A stretch of DNA of 64,000 nucleotides, taken from Deltaproteobacteria bacterium. Lineage in GTDB: Bacteria; Myxococcota; Kuafuiibacteriia; Kuafuiibacteriales; Kuafuiibacteriaceae. The position numbers and the translations under genes are program-made. The stretch spans positions 6,740,001-6,804,000 of the forward strand of contig JADJPE010000005.1 of assembly GCA_016713425.1 (NCBI GenBank), read 5' to 3'. Under the pieces are notes generated by a model. It did no database searches, was not told the DNA's origin, and saw only the letters and a list, made by a program, of their open reading frames with translations. Shown here piece by piece: positions 54,238 to 62,368 of this stretch (positions are counted from its first letter, which is position 1; every line of letters begins with the position of its first letter).

Positions 54238-55542
54238 ATGGCATCAGCAGTGCGACGGCGCGGGGCTCCGGATGAATCACAGGCGCAAAATCGGCCTCGG
54301 AAACGCCTCACTGCAATCTTGGCGTCGGCGTCTACCGTGTCGGCGTCTACCGCGTCGGCGTCTACCGCGTCGGCGTCTACCGCGTCGGCGTCTACCGCGT
54401 CGGCGTCTTGGGTGCCCCTCGGCATCGCCTTGATCGGCATCGCCTTGAGTTCAGGCTGTGGCGCCGCCGACGCGCTCGAGCCAGACGCCACGGGCGAAGA
54501 CGCCCTCTCTTCATCGACGACCGTGATGCGAAACCGGCTGAGCACGCGGGGCGATGGCGCTTGGAATGCCGCGTTCGGCCAACAGGTCCGGAACATCATC
54601 ATCTACCAGGCCAGCGCGTGGTCCGGTCTCCCCAGAGAATCGATGGACAACACCTGGCCTCTCGCGTTTGGCCGGTCAGGCTACGTTGCCAAGACCAAGG
54701 ATGTATTCCTGCGCCAGAATCGTGAGATCGCCGGGCTCGGACGACACGTCGCGATCGCCGTCCTTCTGATGCCCGACGAGGAATCCGACGCCAGCGGCTT
54801 TGGCGCGTGCTGGAACTCTCCATGGATCGATTCGAGCGCCAAGCCCCCCTGCGCCGACCGAAATGCGTGGCGAAGACCGATGGCCCTCTTTCCCGAGGCC
54901 GCTTGGGCAGCCTGGATGAACGGCCTCTCGGTTGCGCCGATGTTTTCGATCAACAACTACGGCGTGGCGGCTTCCGATCCGAGCGCGGGCGCCCGAGTCT
55001 TGCCCAAGCTCAGGGCAATGCTCGACTGGTATCGGAACCTGGCGAGAGGCAGCCTGACGATGCTTCGTACAGATGCCGACAAGCTGGTCATCCTGACCGA
55101 AGGTCTTCCGGAGAACACGCGGCTCAGCGAGACACAGCGGGCTGAGATCCTGCGGTTCATGGCGGCTCAGACGGACGTGCTTTGGCTCGACAACCTGGCG
55201 GCCTCGGACGCCAACCCATCACTCGCAGGCCCCAACATCGTCCGAACTGCGGCGGCGCCGATGTCCTCGCAGGCTTGGCTCGCGAGCGTCTGGGGTGCTC
55301 GGTATCGATTCGCGTACGTACCACGGTGGGCCAAGAGCCAAGCGGACGCATGGCGCCCCGAGAACAACATGTCGCAGGCCGATCGAGAGCGCGCGCTTGG
55401 AATCAATCCGCCGGCCCCGGACCGATATCCGGTGATACTTCACCAGTGGAACGAGTACGCAGAGTTCCTTGTGCACGAGCCCACCGAGCGTGGCGGCTAC
55501 GATGAATACAACTACATCCGGTGGATGCTCTCGCGCCAGTAG
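54238..55542 (+). CDS. Hypothetical lipoprotein, glycoside-hydrolase-like
   Basis: 434 residues. The signal region contains five near-identical SASTA repeats and then WVPLGIALIGIALSSGCGAADA, a lipoprotein-type end. The mature part (VRNIIIYQASAWSGLPRES, VAIAVLLMPDEESDASGFG, LVILTEGLPENTRLS, VILHQWNEYAEFLVHEPTER) resembles barrel-type glycoside hydrolases of the GH71/GH99-like group that end strands with a WNE motif, but this is only a hint. The start is one of two adjacent ATGs, 54235 or 54238. It is not clearly linked to phoU. Confidence 0.6.
   Translation: MASAVRRRGAPDESQAQNRPRKRLTAILASASTVSASTASASTASASTASASTASASWVPLGIALIGIALSSGCGAADALEPDATGEDALSSSTTVMRNRLSTRGDGAWNAAFGQQVRNIIIYQASAWSGLPRESMDNTWPLAFGRSGYVAKTKDVFLRQNREIAGLGRHVAIAVLLMPDEESDASGFGACWNSPWIDSSAKPPCADRNAWRRPMALFPEAAWAAWMNGLSVAPMFSINNYGVAASDPSAGARVLPKLRAMLDWYRNLARGSLTMLRTDADKLVILTEGLPENTRLSETQRAEILRFMAAQTDVLWLDNLAASDANPSLAGPNIVRTAAAPMSSQAWLASVWGARYRFAYVPRWAKSQADAWRPENNMSQADRERALGINPPAPDRYPVILHQWNEYAEFLVHEPTERGGYDEYNYIRWMLSRQ
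54329..54403 (+). repeat. 15-bp tandem repeat in a signal peptide
   Basis: Five copies of GCGTCTACCGCGTCG (one with a T) encode SASTA repeats in the n-region of the lipoprotein signal. The repeat keeps the reading frame. Confidence 0.88.
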
Positions 55543-55571
55543 CCAGCGCGAATCGATCGCCTCGAGCCCCC

Positions 55572-55606
55572 AACCCCCAACCCCCAACCCCCAACCCCCA
55601 ACCCCC
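55572..55606. repeat. AACCCCC heptamer tract
   Basis: Five perfect copies of AACCCCC, just after the lipoprotein stop. The other strand is G-rich and could form a G-quadruplex. It is a short tract, not a telomere. Confidence 0.85.
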
Positions 55607-55697
55607 ACCCCCCGGCCCCAAGCCCCAAGCCGGGTTCTGCGAGATACCAACAATCATCGCGACGAGGTCGTGGTGAATGGCATGTGGAAATGCGCCC

Positions 55698-56687
55698 ATG
55701 CGCATCAATGCCCTGCAGTTTCTGCTCGGAAAGCGGAACGATGCCTCGCCTTCAACACCTCGCGAACAAGGGCCCAACGCGCGACGAAGCCACGTAGTTG
55801 CCGACCGGATCGCCATCAGGCGAACGCTCCTTCGACTGGCATCTCGTCAGCGGGTGGACAGCGACGAACTGACCTCGACCGTGCTCGGATGCCATGCAAT
55901 CGCATCTCAGCAGATCGACTGGTCGAAGATGCCGATGGCGAGCGCTCCAGGCGGCGAAGCGTTTCGAGCTCAGGGTTCGTGGGCGGGCGTCGTACGGCGC
56001 GATCTCGGGAGCGCGCGAATGTATACGCGCGTCTCGGTCTTCGGGGACCACAACTTCTACTTACCGCCCCGCAGCCACGACGCCGAGCACCTTCTCACCT
56101 CTTTCTGCCAAGCGCTTGCTCGCACCCTGACGCCGACCGCTGGCGAACCGGCACAACCTCGGACTGAGCCTCGGCGTCCATCACCGCCTAACTCTCCGCC
56201 TCAATCTCCGCATCCACCCCGACTCGAACGCTGGGCATCGTTCGTCGCGCTCGAGCTTTGGCTGTTGCAGCCATTCTATGATGGGAATCGACGAGCGGGC
56301 CGCGCCCTCGCGCTCGGCCTCCTCCGCGCCGCGGGCGACGAAACGACTGTCTTTCCCTCTCCCGGGTCCGATGCATCGGATGCCTTGGATGCGCAATGTT
56401 TCGCGCATCTCAATCATGTGCTCCAGTCCCTCGACCTCCTTCGCCCCCATCCGCAGGTGTTCGAAACCAGGCATGGCGTTCCGATCCTCGACTACCGTCC
56501 CGAAAGCCACGCGGTGTGGGCGCGTTACTGGTCAAGGTTCACGAAAGGACTCGTCGAGCGCTATTCCGAGCTCACGGCCCTCGACGTGGAGGAAGATCCG
56601 AACGTTCAACGGTTCGCCGCGCAGCTCGTCAAGCACTCGGCCCGACCGAGCGCCCGTACGACGAACCAGAGCACGATCCGCTTCTAA
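55698..56687 (+). CDS. Fic-like protein with degenerate active-site motif
   Basis: About 329 residues (an ATG at 55677 is also possible). The motif LQPFYDGNRRAGRALALGLL at about residues 190-210 is the Fic signature, but the family consensus is HxFx[D/E]GN[G/K]RxxR: here the catalytic His is Gln and the Gly after GN is Arg. Active-site Asp-Gly-Asn and the final Arg remain. The C-terminal tail has helical segments (WARYWSRFTKGLVERYSEL). Fic enzymes transfer AMP or other groups to target proteins; loss of the His suggests an inactive or altered enzyme. It may be a toxin-like relic in a patch with transposon debris. Confidence 0.7.
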   Translation: MRINALQFLLGKRNDASPSTPREQGPNARRSHVVADRIAIRRTLLRLASRQRVDSDELTSTVLGCHAIASQQIDWSKMPMASAPGGEAFRAQGSWAGVVRRDLGSARMYTRVSVFGDHNFYLPPRSHDAEHLLTSFCQALARTLTPTAGEPAQPRTEPRRPSPPNSPPQSPHPPRLERWASFVALELWLLQPFYDGNRRAGRALALGLLRAAGDETTVFPSPGSDASDALDAQCFAHLNHVLQSLDLLRPHPQVFETRHGVPILDYRPESHAVWARYWSRFTKGLVERYSELTALDVEEDPNVQRFAAQLVKHSARPSARTTNQSTIRF

Positions 56688-56862
56688 GGGCCCGATCAGC
56701 ACCAAGGTGGGCAATTCTCGCTGAGGAATCGTCGCGTCAGGTGGCGGTACGAGGAGGCGAGCATATCGAGATTATGCCACCGACGAGCGCGAAGCGGTGC
56801 TGACATCTGGCGCGACGAGAACCAGCGAGAATTGCCCACCATATTGCTCCTCGGGCCCTAAG
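56687..56862. mobile_element. MITE-like palindromic element
   Basis: A perfect 17-base inverted repeat (GTGGGCAATTCTCGCTG at 56707-56723 and its complement at 56823-56839) extends imperfectly outward through AGGGCCCGA and GAGCAATATG-like arms to about 56687 and 56862, and inward through CGTCGCG. The roughly 176-base element has no coding capacity and outer ends TAAGGGCCC / GGGCCCTAA. This is the size and shape of a miniature inverted-repeat transposable element; the mother element is unknown. Confidence 0.65.
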
Positions 56863-57074
56863 TGCGAAGCGAACGAGCGTGTCGTCGCGTCGGCGGCGTG
56901 AAGATCCACGAGATGAATGATTTTTCAGAATTTCATGCTGGCGTGCGTGAACAGGATACGTAGACATGTGTCGTGGCCGCGTACGACTTCACGAAGAACG
57001 AACAACGCGCGACGGATAACGGTCACGAGGAACGTCCCCCGAACGACGCGCACGAGCACCCGCACGCCAACGCC

Positions 57075-57455
57075 ATGACGAGCAGCGTGGGAATCGATCG
57101 CCGGGGCTCCTTTCCGCACGAGAAACTCGATGCCTATCGCATTGCTCTTGAGCTCGCGAGATTATCGACTCGGGTCGCAGCGAAGCTCCCCCGCGGTCAT
57201 CGAAGCGTCGCCGACCACCTGCTGCGCGCTGCTGCGAACACGGTGCTCCTCATCGCCAAAGGCGCCAACCGTCGGGGCGCAGGACTGAAGCATCAACGAT
57301 TCGTCGAGAGCCGTGGAGAGTGCGCTGAGGTGGCGGCCGCCGCCGATCTGCTGAAGGTGCTGCAGCTCGATAAGAGTTCCGACTCCGACGAGCTCAAACA
57401 CCTTGCCGCTCGTGTATCAGCGATGCTGACGCGCCTGATCGCCCGCCTCGAGTAG
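57075..57455 (+). CDS. Four-helix bundle protein (23S rRNA intervening-sequence type)
   Basis: From ATG 57075, 126 residues. FPHEKLDAYRIALELARLST and LPRGHRSVADHLLRAAANTV then FVESRGECAEVAAAADLLKVL follow the four-helix-bundle family often seen near or inside rRNA intervening sequences and in mobile regions. Its role is unknown. An earlier GTG at 56973 would give a charged extension. It stands between the MITE-like element and the IS1380 relic. Confidence 0.7.
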   Translation: MTSSVGIDRRGSFPHEKLDAYRIALELARLSTRVAAKLPRGHRSVADHLLRAAANTVLLIAKGANRRGAGLKHQRFVESRGECAEVAAAADLLKVLQLDKSSDSDELKHLAARVSAMLTRLIARLE

Positions 57456-57573
57456 TCGTTCGGTCGTGGTCGAGCGCGTGCGCGTGCGCGTAGATCGTCG
57501 CGGGTGGAGCGTGGGGCGTCGGCGTGGAGCGTGGCCGTGGAGCGTGGACGCGTCCGGGCGCAGTCGCGCAACC

Positions 57574-58375
57574 CGTTCACGGATCAAGATCGAGAGACGG
57601 CTCGAGTCTGCGATTCATGTGAACGAGGCCGGACCCGTGCTCTCGGGTGGCAACGTTCGGTACGAGCTCGCAGGCAGGACCACGGCAATCTCACACGGCG
57701 GCATTGGGGCCATCCAGCGCCTCGTCAAGAAGACTGGGCTCACCAAGCACATCAGTGACAACCTTCATCTGCTCAAGATCAAGGTGCCCTACCACGAGTC
57801 CGATCACGTCATGAACATCGCCTACAACGCGCTGGGTGGTGGCCGAACGCTCGAGGACATCGAGCTTCGACGCAATGCTCGCGTATTCCTCGAGGCTTTG
57901 GGCACACGCAGTATCCCGGACCCAACCACGGCTGGAGACTTTTTGTCGGCGCTTTTCGGTGGGCAACATCGAGCTCCTGCAGGACGCAATCAACGAGGCT
58001 CGATTGGAGGTCTGGCGACGACAGCCGAAGTCTTTCACAGAGGGCCGAGGAGCCAATCGCCCGTCACACGAGGGCGTGATCCCGTACTTCGAGCGCGCGG
58101 GCGGAGAGTGGCTCGAGTGAAAGCTCGGGCACACTGCAACCAGGAGAACCTCATCGGCCAGTTGAAGAGTGGTGTTCACGCTCTTTACGCGCCGGTGAAC
58201 AACGAAACACGAGGAGCAGCGTAGCCGCGTACTCACGATGGAATTCCCAACCTTCGTTGCCGCGTTCGTGAATCTGCCGTGCCAGATCATCCGCACGGGC
58301 AGACGAATCGTGTATCGCTTGCTGGCTTGGAACCAATGGCAGAACATCTTCTTCCGCCTGTTCGACGCTTTCTGA
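57574..58375 (+). pseudogene. IS1380-family transposase relic with frameshifts and an internal deletion
   Basis: Pieces of the transposase occur in order but in different frames. Start: HVNEAGPVLSGGNVRYEL and IKVPYHESDHVMNIAYNALG then DIELRRNARVFLEALGTRSI with DPTTAGDF. Next frame: DAINEARLEVWRRQP then GRGANRPSHEGVIPYFERAG, with about 100 or more residues of the catalytic core missing between. Back in the first frame: HCNQENLIGQLKSGVHALYA. Last frame: MEFPTFVAAFVNLPCQIIRT and RRIVYRLLAWNQWQNIFFRL. The element is dead. Its ends were not located. Confidence 0.85.
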
Positions 58376-58689
58376 ACTTGCATCAGGCCGTGTTGAGCAG
58401 GGTGCTCAGCCTGGCCGGCGCGCACCATGAACCGAGAATGGAGGTCAACGACAATGACAAACGCGCTAGAGCCGAGCTGCTCGGCGAGCTCCGCGCGACG
58501 CGAGATAGACGGTGACAGGGCGGCTCGCCTTGCTCTGAAGGCCGCCCCAGAACCAAAGCGCGATGGAATGGTCTCACGGCAGACTCGGAAGCTCGGCGGA
58601 CATTCGACCATCGGCGACAAACCGGCCGGCTCTCACCGATCGTGTCAGCGCAACTCGAGAATGACGTGCGGCGTGCGGCTCAGACGGCG
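58376..58689. other. Region between the IS1380 relic and hypF without a gene
   Basis: About 310 bases hold only short frames with no motif. The left part may include the remaining end of the insertion sequence; the 3' end of hypF is at 58690. No terminator is clear. Confidence 0.45.
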
Positions 58690-61284
58690 TCACGGCGCGA
58701 GGCGAGCGGAAGCGACGAGTGCTTGGCCGAAAGAGATACCTCCGTCGTTGCTCGGAATCTGCTCATGGAACACGACGCGCAACTTGTGGCGTTCCAGGGC
58801 TTGATGGCACCGACGGAGGAGGTTCTGATTGAGGAAGACGCCGCCCGAGAGCACGACCGTGTTCGTCTCCCCGCCGACATCGCGGGCGATCTGCACACAC
58901 AGGACGCGGACGATCTCGGCTAGCGTGATGTGGAAGCGCTCGGCGAGGAGGGCGCGGGGCGCTCCGGCGAGGGAGGCCTCGACGAGGGCGCGGATCATGG
59001 GCCGGTGATCGATCTCGAGCGCGTCCGACGTGGGGGTGTGGGCGATCGAGAACGGAAAGGGGATCATTGAGTCGGCCGCGAATGCGCAGTGCTTCGAGGA
59101 TGCCGTAGCCGATGATCCGGTCAGTGCCTCGAGCTGGATGGCGGCTTGACCTTCGTACGTGATGCGGTCGCGCACATCCAGGATCGCGGCGACGGCGTCG
59201 AACAATCGTCCGACGCTCGACGTTGTCGGGACCTGGAAGCCTCGCTCGATCATGCGGGCGAGAACGCGGCGAGTTTCGTCCGGGATACGTTTGAGCATAG
59301 GGAGCGGACAATCTTCGAGGATGTCGGGCCCGAAGGCGTCCGTGAGCACAGCGCACCCAATGCGGAAGGGTTCGTGGACGGCTCGGTCGCCGCCCGGGAG
59401 GCCTATTCCGCGAAAGTGGGCCCGTCGCTCGAAGCGATCGCACGTGCCGTATAGAAACTCGCCGCCCCAGGCGGTGCCGTCGAGCCCGTACCCCATGCCA
59501 TCGAACGTGACGCCGATGACGGGGCCCTGGATCTTATGCTCCCCGATGACAGCTGCCATGTGGGCGTGATGGTGTTGAACCGGGATGAGCTGCACGTTGC
59601 GAAGGTCCGGCAGCGACATGGCCCACTTCGTATTGCGAAACTCCGGGTGAAGATCGTGCGCGATGACCTCCGGTACGACGTCGAGGATTCTGGGCATCTG
59701 CTCGACCAACTCGAGAAAAAATTCGTAGTTCTTGATGTGCTTGAGGTCGCCGATGTGCTGGCTAAGAAAGAGACGGCTTCCCTTGGTGACGCAGATCGTG
59801 TTCTTGAGCTCGGCCCCCAGCGCAAGGATGGGCGGCGACGCGCGTCGGACCCTGATCGGTCGCGGCGTATGGCCGCGCGCGCGCCGAAGCATGAAGGCTG
59901 CACGTCGTCCTGAGACCTCGACGCTTCGAACGATGGAGTCGTCAACCCGGGTGTGGATGGGGCGATCATGCACGAGAAAGTAGTCCACGATGTGACCGAG
60001 CTGACTCACAAGCTCTCGGTCGTCGAACGCAATCGGCTCGTGCGTGACGTTTGCGCTCGTCGCAACGAGCGCATCGAATCCGTCGCGGAGCAAGAGGTGG
60101 TGGATGGGTGTGTAGGCAAGCATGACGCCGTACTCCGTGCATCCGGGCGCGATCGCCTCCGGATAGCGCGTCGGTTCGCGGCGACGAAGGAGAACGATCG
60201 GCCGCGCGGGCGAGGTGAGAAGACCGGCCTCGTGTTCATCCACGTGCACGCGGCGTGATGCGGTCTCGAGGTTCTCGAACAGCAGGGCAAAGGGCTTGTC
60301 GGGGCGGCGTTTTCGTTCCCGGATACGCAGCACGGCCTCCTCATTGTCAGCGTCGCAAACGATGTGATAGCCGCCGATACCCTTCACGCCAACAATCGCG
60401 CCGCGCGCGAGCAATGTGCGGCAAATCTCAATTGGGTCTTCGACATCGACATCCGGAGGTGATGCGTTAGCGTACGATGCGTTGGCGTACGACGCGTTGG
60501 CGTACGATGCGTTGGCGTGCGATGCGTCGGCGTGCGATGCGTTGGTGGACGATGCCTTGGTGGATGATGCGCTGGCGGATGTGACGGGCTCTCCACGGGC
60601 GTCGAGGAGGCGGACCTTTGGCCCGCAGACCGGACACGCGTTGGGCTGTGCATGAAATCGACGGCTGAGCGGGTCGTGGTACTCGTGATCGCAGGCCGCG
60701 CACATCGTGAAGCCGGCCATGGTCGTGAGGGGGCGGTCGTACGGTATGTCGATCACGATCGAGAAACGCGGCCCGCAGTTCGTGCAGTTGATGAGTGGGT
60801 ATCGAAATCGCCGGTCGGAGGCGTCGAAGAGTTCGTCGAGACAGGGGCCGCACACCGTCGCGTCCGGGGCGACGACCGCTTCGCGTGGACCGCCGTGGGT
60901 GCTGGGCACAATGCGAAAATCAGGGGCGTGGGTAGGGGTTGACGTTGTCTGGGTCTCGATGAGTTCGATGTCGCTGATCTCGGCGAGAGGAGGCGCTTCG
61001 GCAACGAGACGGCGCACCATGATGTCGAGTCGTTCGTTGGCGCGCGTCTGAGCTTCGACGACGACGTCGACGTCAGCTCGCACCTCACCTCGCACTTCAG
61101 CTCGAACGTCAGCGCGAACCTTGGCCTCGACTTCGGTCTCGACCTCAAGATCGACGCCGCGGACGTCGTTTCGGATGAAACCATGGATCCCGAGGCTCTT
61201 GGCCAGTCGGTAGACGAAAGGCCGAAAGCCCACACCCTGCACGATGCCTCGAACGACGTAGCGCCGCCTGACGGACACGTTCAT
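58690..61284 (-). CDS. hypF: Carbamoyltransferase HypF
   Basis: From ATG 61284 about 864 residues. Acylphosphatase domain: VVRGIVQGVGFRPFVYRLAK and GIHGFIRNDVRGVDLEV, followed by a charged repeat insert (EVEAKVRADVRAEVRGEVR, about 40-75). Zinc-finger pairs: CGPCLDELFD with CTNCGPRFSI, and CAACDHEYHD with CPVCGPKV. A 15-bp repeat insert (YANAS, HANAS units) follows. YrdC-like part: VKGIGGYHIVCDADNEEAVL. Kae1-like part: HHHAHMAAVIGEH, VIGVTFDGMGYGLDGTAWGG. It makes carbamoyl-adenylate and loads the C-terminal Cys of HypE to make the cyanide ligand of NiFe hydrogenase. The longer frame from 61449 overlaps hypE and is unlikely. The gene starts one base after the hypE stop. Confidence 0.93.
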   Translation of the reverse strand: MNVSVRRRYVVRGIVQGVGFRPFVYRLAKSLGIHGFIRNDVRGVDLEVETEVEAKVRADVRAEVRGEVRADVDVVVEAQTRANERLDIMVRRLVAEAPPLAEISDIELIETQTTSTPTHAPDFRIVPSTHGGPREAVVAPDATVCGPCLDELFDASDRRFRYPLINCTNCGPRFSIVIDIPYDRPLTTMAGFTMCAACDHEYHDPLSRRFHAQPNACPVCGPKVRLLDARGEPVTSASASSTKASSTNASHADASHANASYANASYANASYANASPPDVDVEDPIEICRTLLARGAIVGVKGIGGYHIVCDADNEEAVLRIRERKRRPDKPFALLFENLETASRRVHVDEHEAGLLTSPARPIVLLRRREPTRYPEAIAPGCTEYGVMLAYTPIHHLLLRDGFDALVATSANVTHEPIAFDDRELVSQLGHIVDYFLVHDRPIHTRVDDSIVRSVEVSGRRAAFMLRRARGHTPRPIRVRRASPPILALGAELKNTICVTKGSRLFLSQHIGDLKHIKNYEFFLELVEQMPRILDVVPEVIAHDLHPEFRNTKWAMSLPDLRNVQLIPVQHHHAHMAAVIGEHKIQGPVIGVTFDGMGYGLDGTAWGGEFLYGTCDRFERRAHFRGIGLPGGDRAVHEPFRIGCAVLTDAFGPDILEDCPLPMLKRIPDETRRVLARMIERGFQVPTTSSVGRLFDAVAAILDVRDRITYEGQAAIQLEALTGSSATASSKHCAFAADSMIPFPFSIAHTPTSDALEIDHRPMIRALVEASLAGAPRALLAERFHITLAEIVRVLCVQIARDVGGETNTVVLSGGVFLNQNLLRRCHQALERHKLRVVFHEQIPSNDGGISFGQALVASARLAP
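60468..60560. repeat. 15-bp tandem repeat inserted in hypF
   Basis: About six copies of GCGTTGGCGTACGAT and variants encode YANAS/HANAS/HADAS repeats between the zinc-finger and YrdC-like parts of HypF. The frame is kept. Confidence 0.88.
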
Positions 61285-61285
61285 G

Positions 61286-62368
61286 TCAGCACAGCCTCGG
61301 GAGCTCGGCGCCGCGTAGGAACTCGACGACATCGAGCGAGCCGTCCGTTTTGCGCATAACCACCGGATGTGTGCAGGTGTCGACGTCGTTGGATCGGCTG
61401 TCTGCGCTGTACCCGCTGTCTCCGTTGTCTCCGCGGCGGTCCGCGACAACGTCGCCTACGATTGCGGCGTTCCGACCGTAAGGATGGGCTCGAATCGTCT
61501 CGAGCGCACGAGACGCCGCGCCCTCGGGCACGAACACGCACAAGTTGCCTTCGTTCGCGAGGTAGAGCGGAGAGACACCGAGCATGTCGGCGGCCATCGC
61601 GGTCTCACGCTTGATCGGAAGATCTGTCTCCCGTATCTCGATACGCCATGGGCGTCCGCCTTGAACCTCGTTGAGGAGCGTGCCAAGGCCGCCCCGCGTG
61701 ATGTCACGCATGAAATGGACGTCCGGCCCGAGCGTTTCGATGAGGCCCGCGATGAGGCCATTGAGGGGCGCACAATCGCTTTGGACGCGATCCTCGAAAC
61801 CAAGTCCTTCCCGCAGCGACAGGATGTGGATCGCATGGTCGCCCAGCGGGCCGGTCACGAGGACCTTGTCGCCCGGCTCGATTCGGTGCACCGAAGGATG
61901 AGGGCGCCTGGGATCGAGGGTGCCGACGCCCGCAGTGTTGATGAAGATCTTGTCGACTTCTCCGCGCCGCACGACCTTCGTGTCGCCGGCGACGATATGG
62001 ACGTTAGCCTCACGTGCCGTCTCGCGCACGGCCTCGAGGATACGCTCAAGATCGCGAATCGGGAAACCTTCCTCCAGGACGAGCGCGAGTGTGAGGTAAA
62101 GAGGCCTTGCGCCTGAGACCGAAAGGTCGTTCACGGTGCCGCAGACCGCGACTTTTCCGATATTCCCGTTTCGAAAGAAGATCGGGTCGATCACGAACGA
62201 ATCGGTCGTGATGGCGAGTCGACCCGGCGGGCAATCGAGCACGGCGCTGTCGTCGAGCTTGCCGAGATGCCGATCGCCGAGGGTCTTCGTGATCACCTCG
62301 ACCACGAGCTCGTGGCTCAAGAGGCCGCCAGAACCATGGTCGAGCACGATATGGGTTTCGGAAATCAT
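61286..62368 (-). CDS. hypE: Hydrogenase expression/formation protein HypE
   Basis: A 360-residue PurM-like ATPase. HGSGGLLSHELV, LDDSAVLDCPPGRLAITTDS, GNIGKVAVCGTVNDLSVSGA, VAGDTKVVRRGEVDKIFIN and RDITRGGLGTLLNEV are typical, and the protein ends LPRLC, matching the PRIC tail whose Cys accepts the carbamoyl group from HypF and is dehydrated to a thiocyanate. A short repeat-like insert (GDNGDSGYSADSRSNDVDTC) lies near the C-terminus. AGGAGG lies seven bases before the ATG, and the start overlaps the stop of the NRPS gene by four bases (ATGA), so it is translationally coupled to that gene. Confidence 0.94.
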   Translation of the reverse strand: MISETHIVLDHGSGGLLSHELVVEVITKTLGDRHLGKLDDSAVLDCPPGRLAITTDSFVIDPIFFRNGNIGKVAVCGTVNDLSVSGARPLYLTLALVLEEGFPIRDLERILEAVRETAREANVHIVAGDTKVVRRGEVDKIFINTAGVGTLDPRRPHPSVHRIEPGDKVLVTGPLGDHAIHILSLREGLGFEDRVQSDCAPLNGLIAGLIETLGPDVHFMRDITRGGLGTLLNEVQGGRPWRIEIRETDLPIKRETAMAADMLGVSPLYLANEGNLCVFVPEGAASRALETIRAHPYGRNAAIVGDVVADRRGDNGDSGYSADSRSNDVDTCTHPVVMRKTDGSLDVVEFLRGAELPRLC

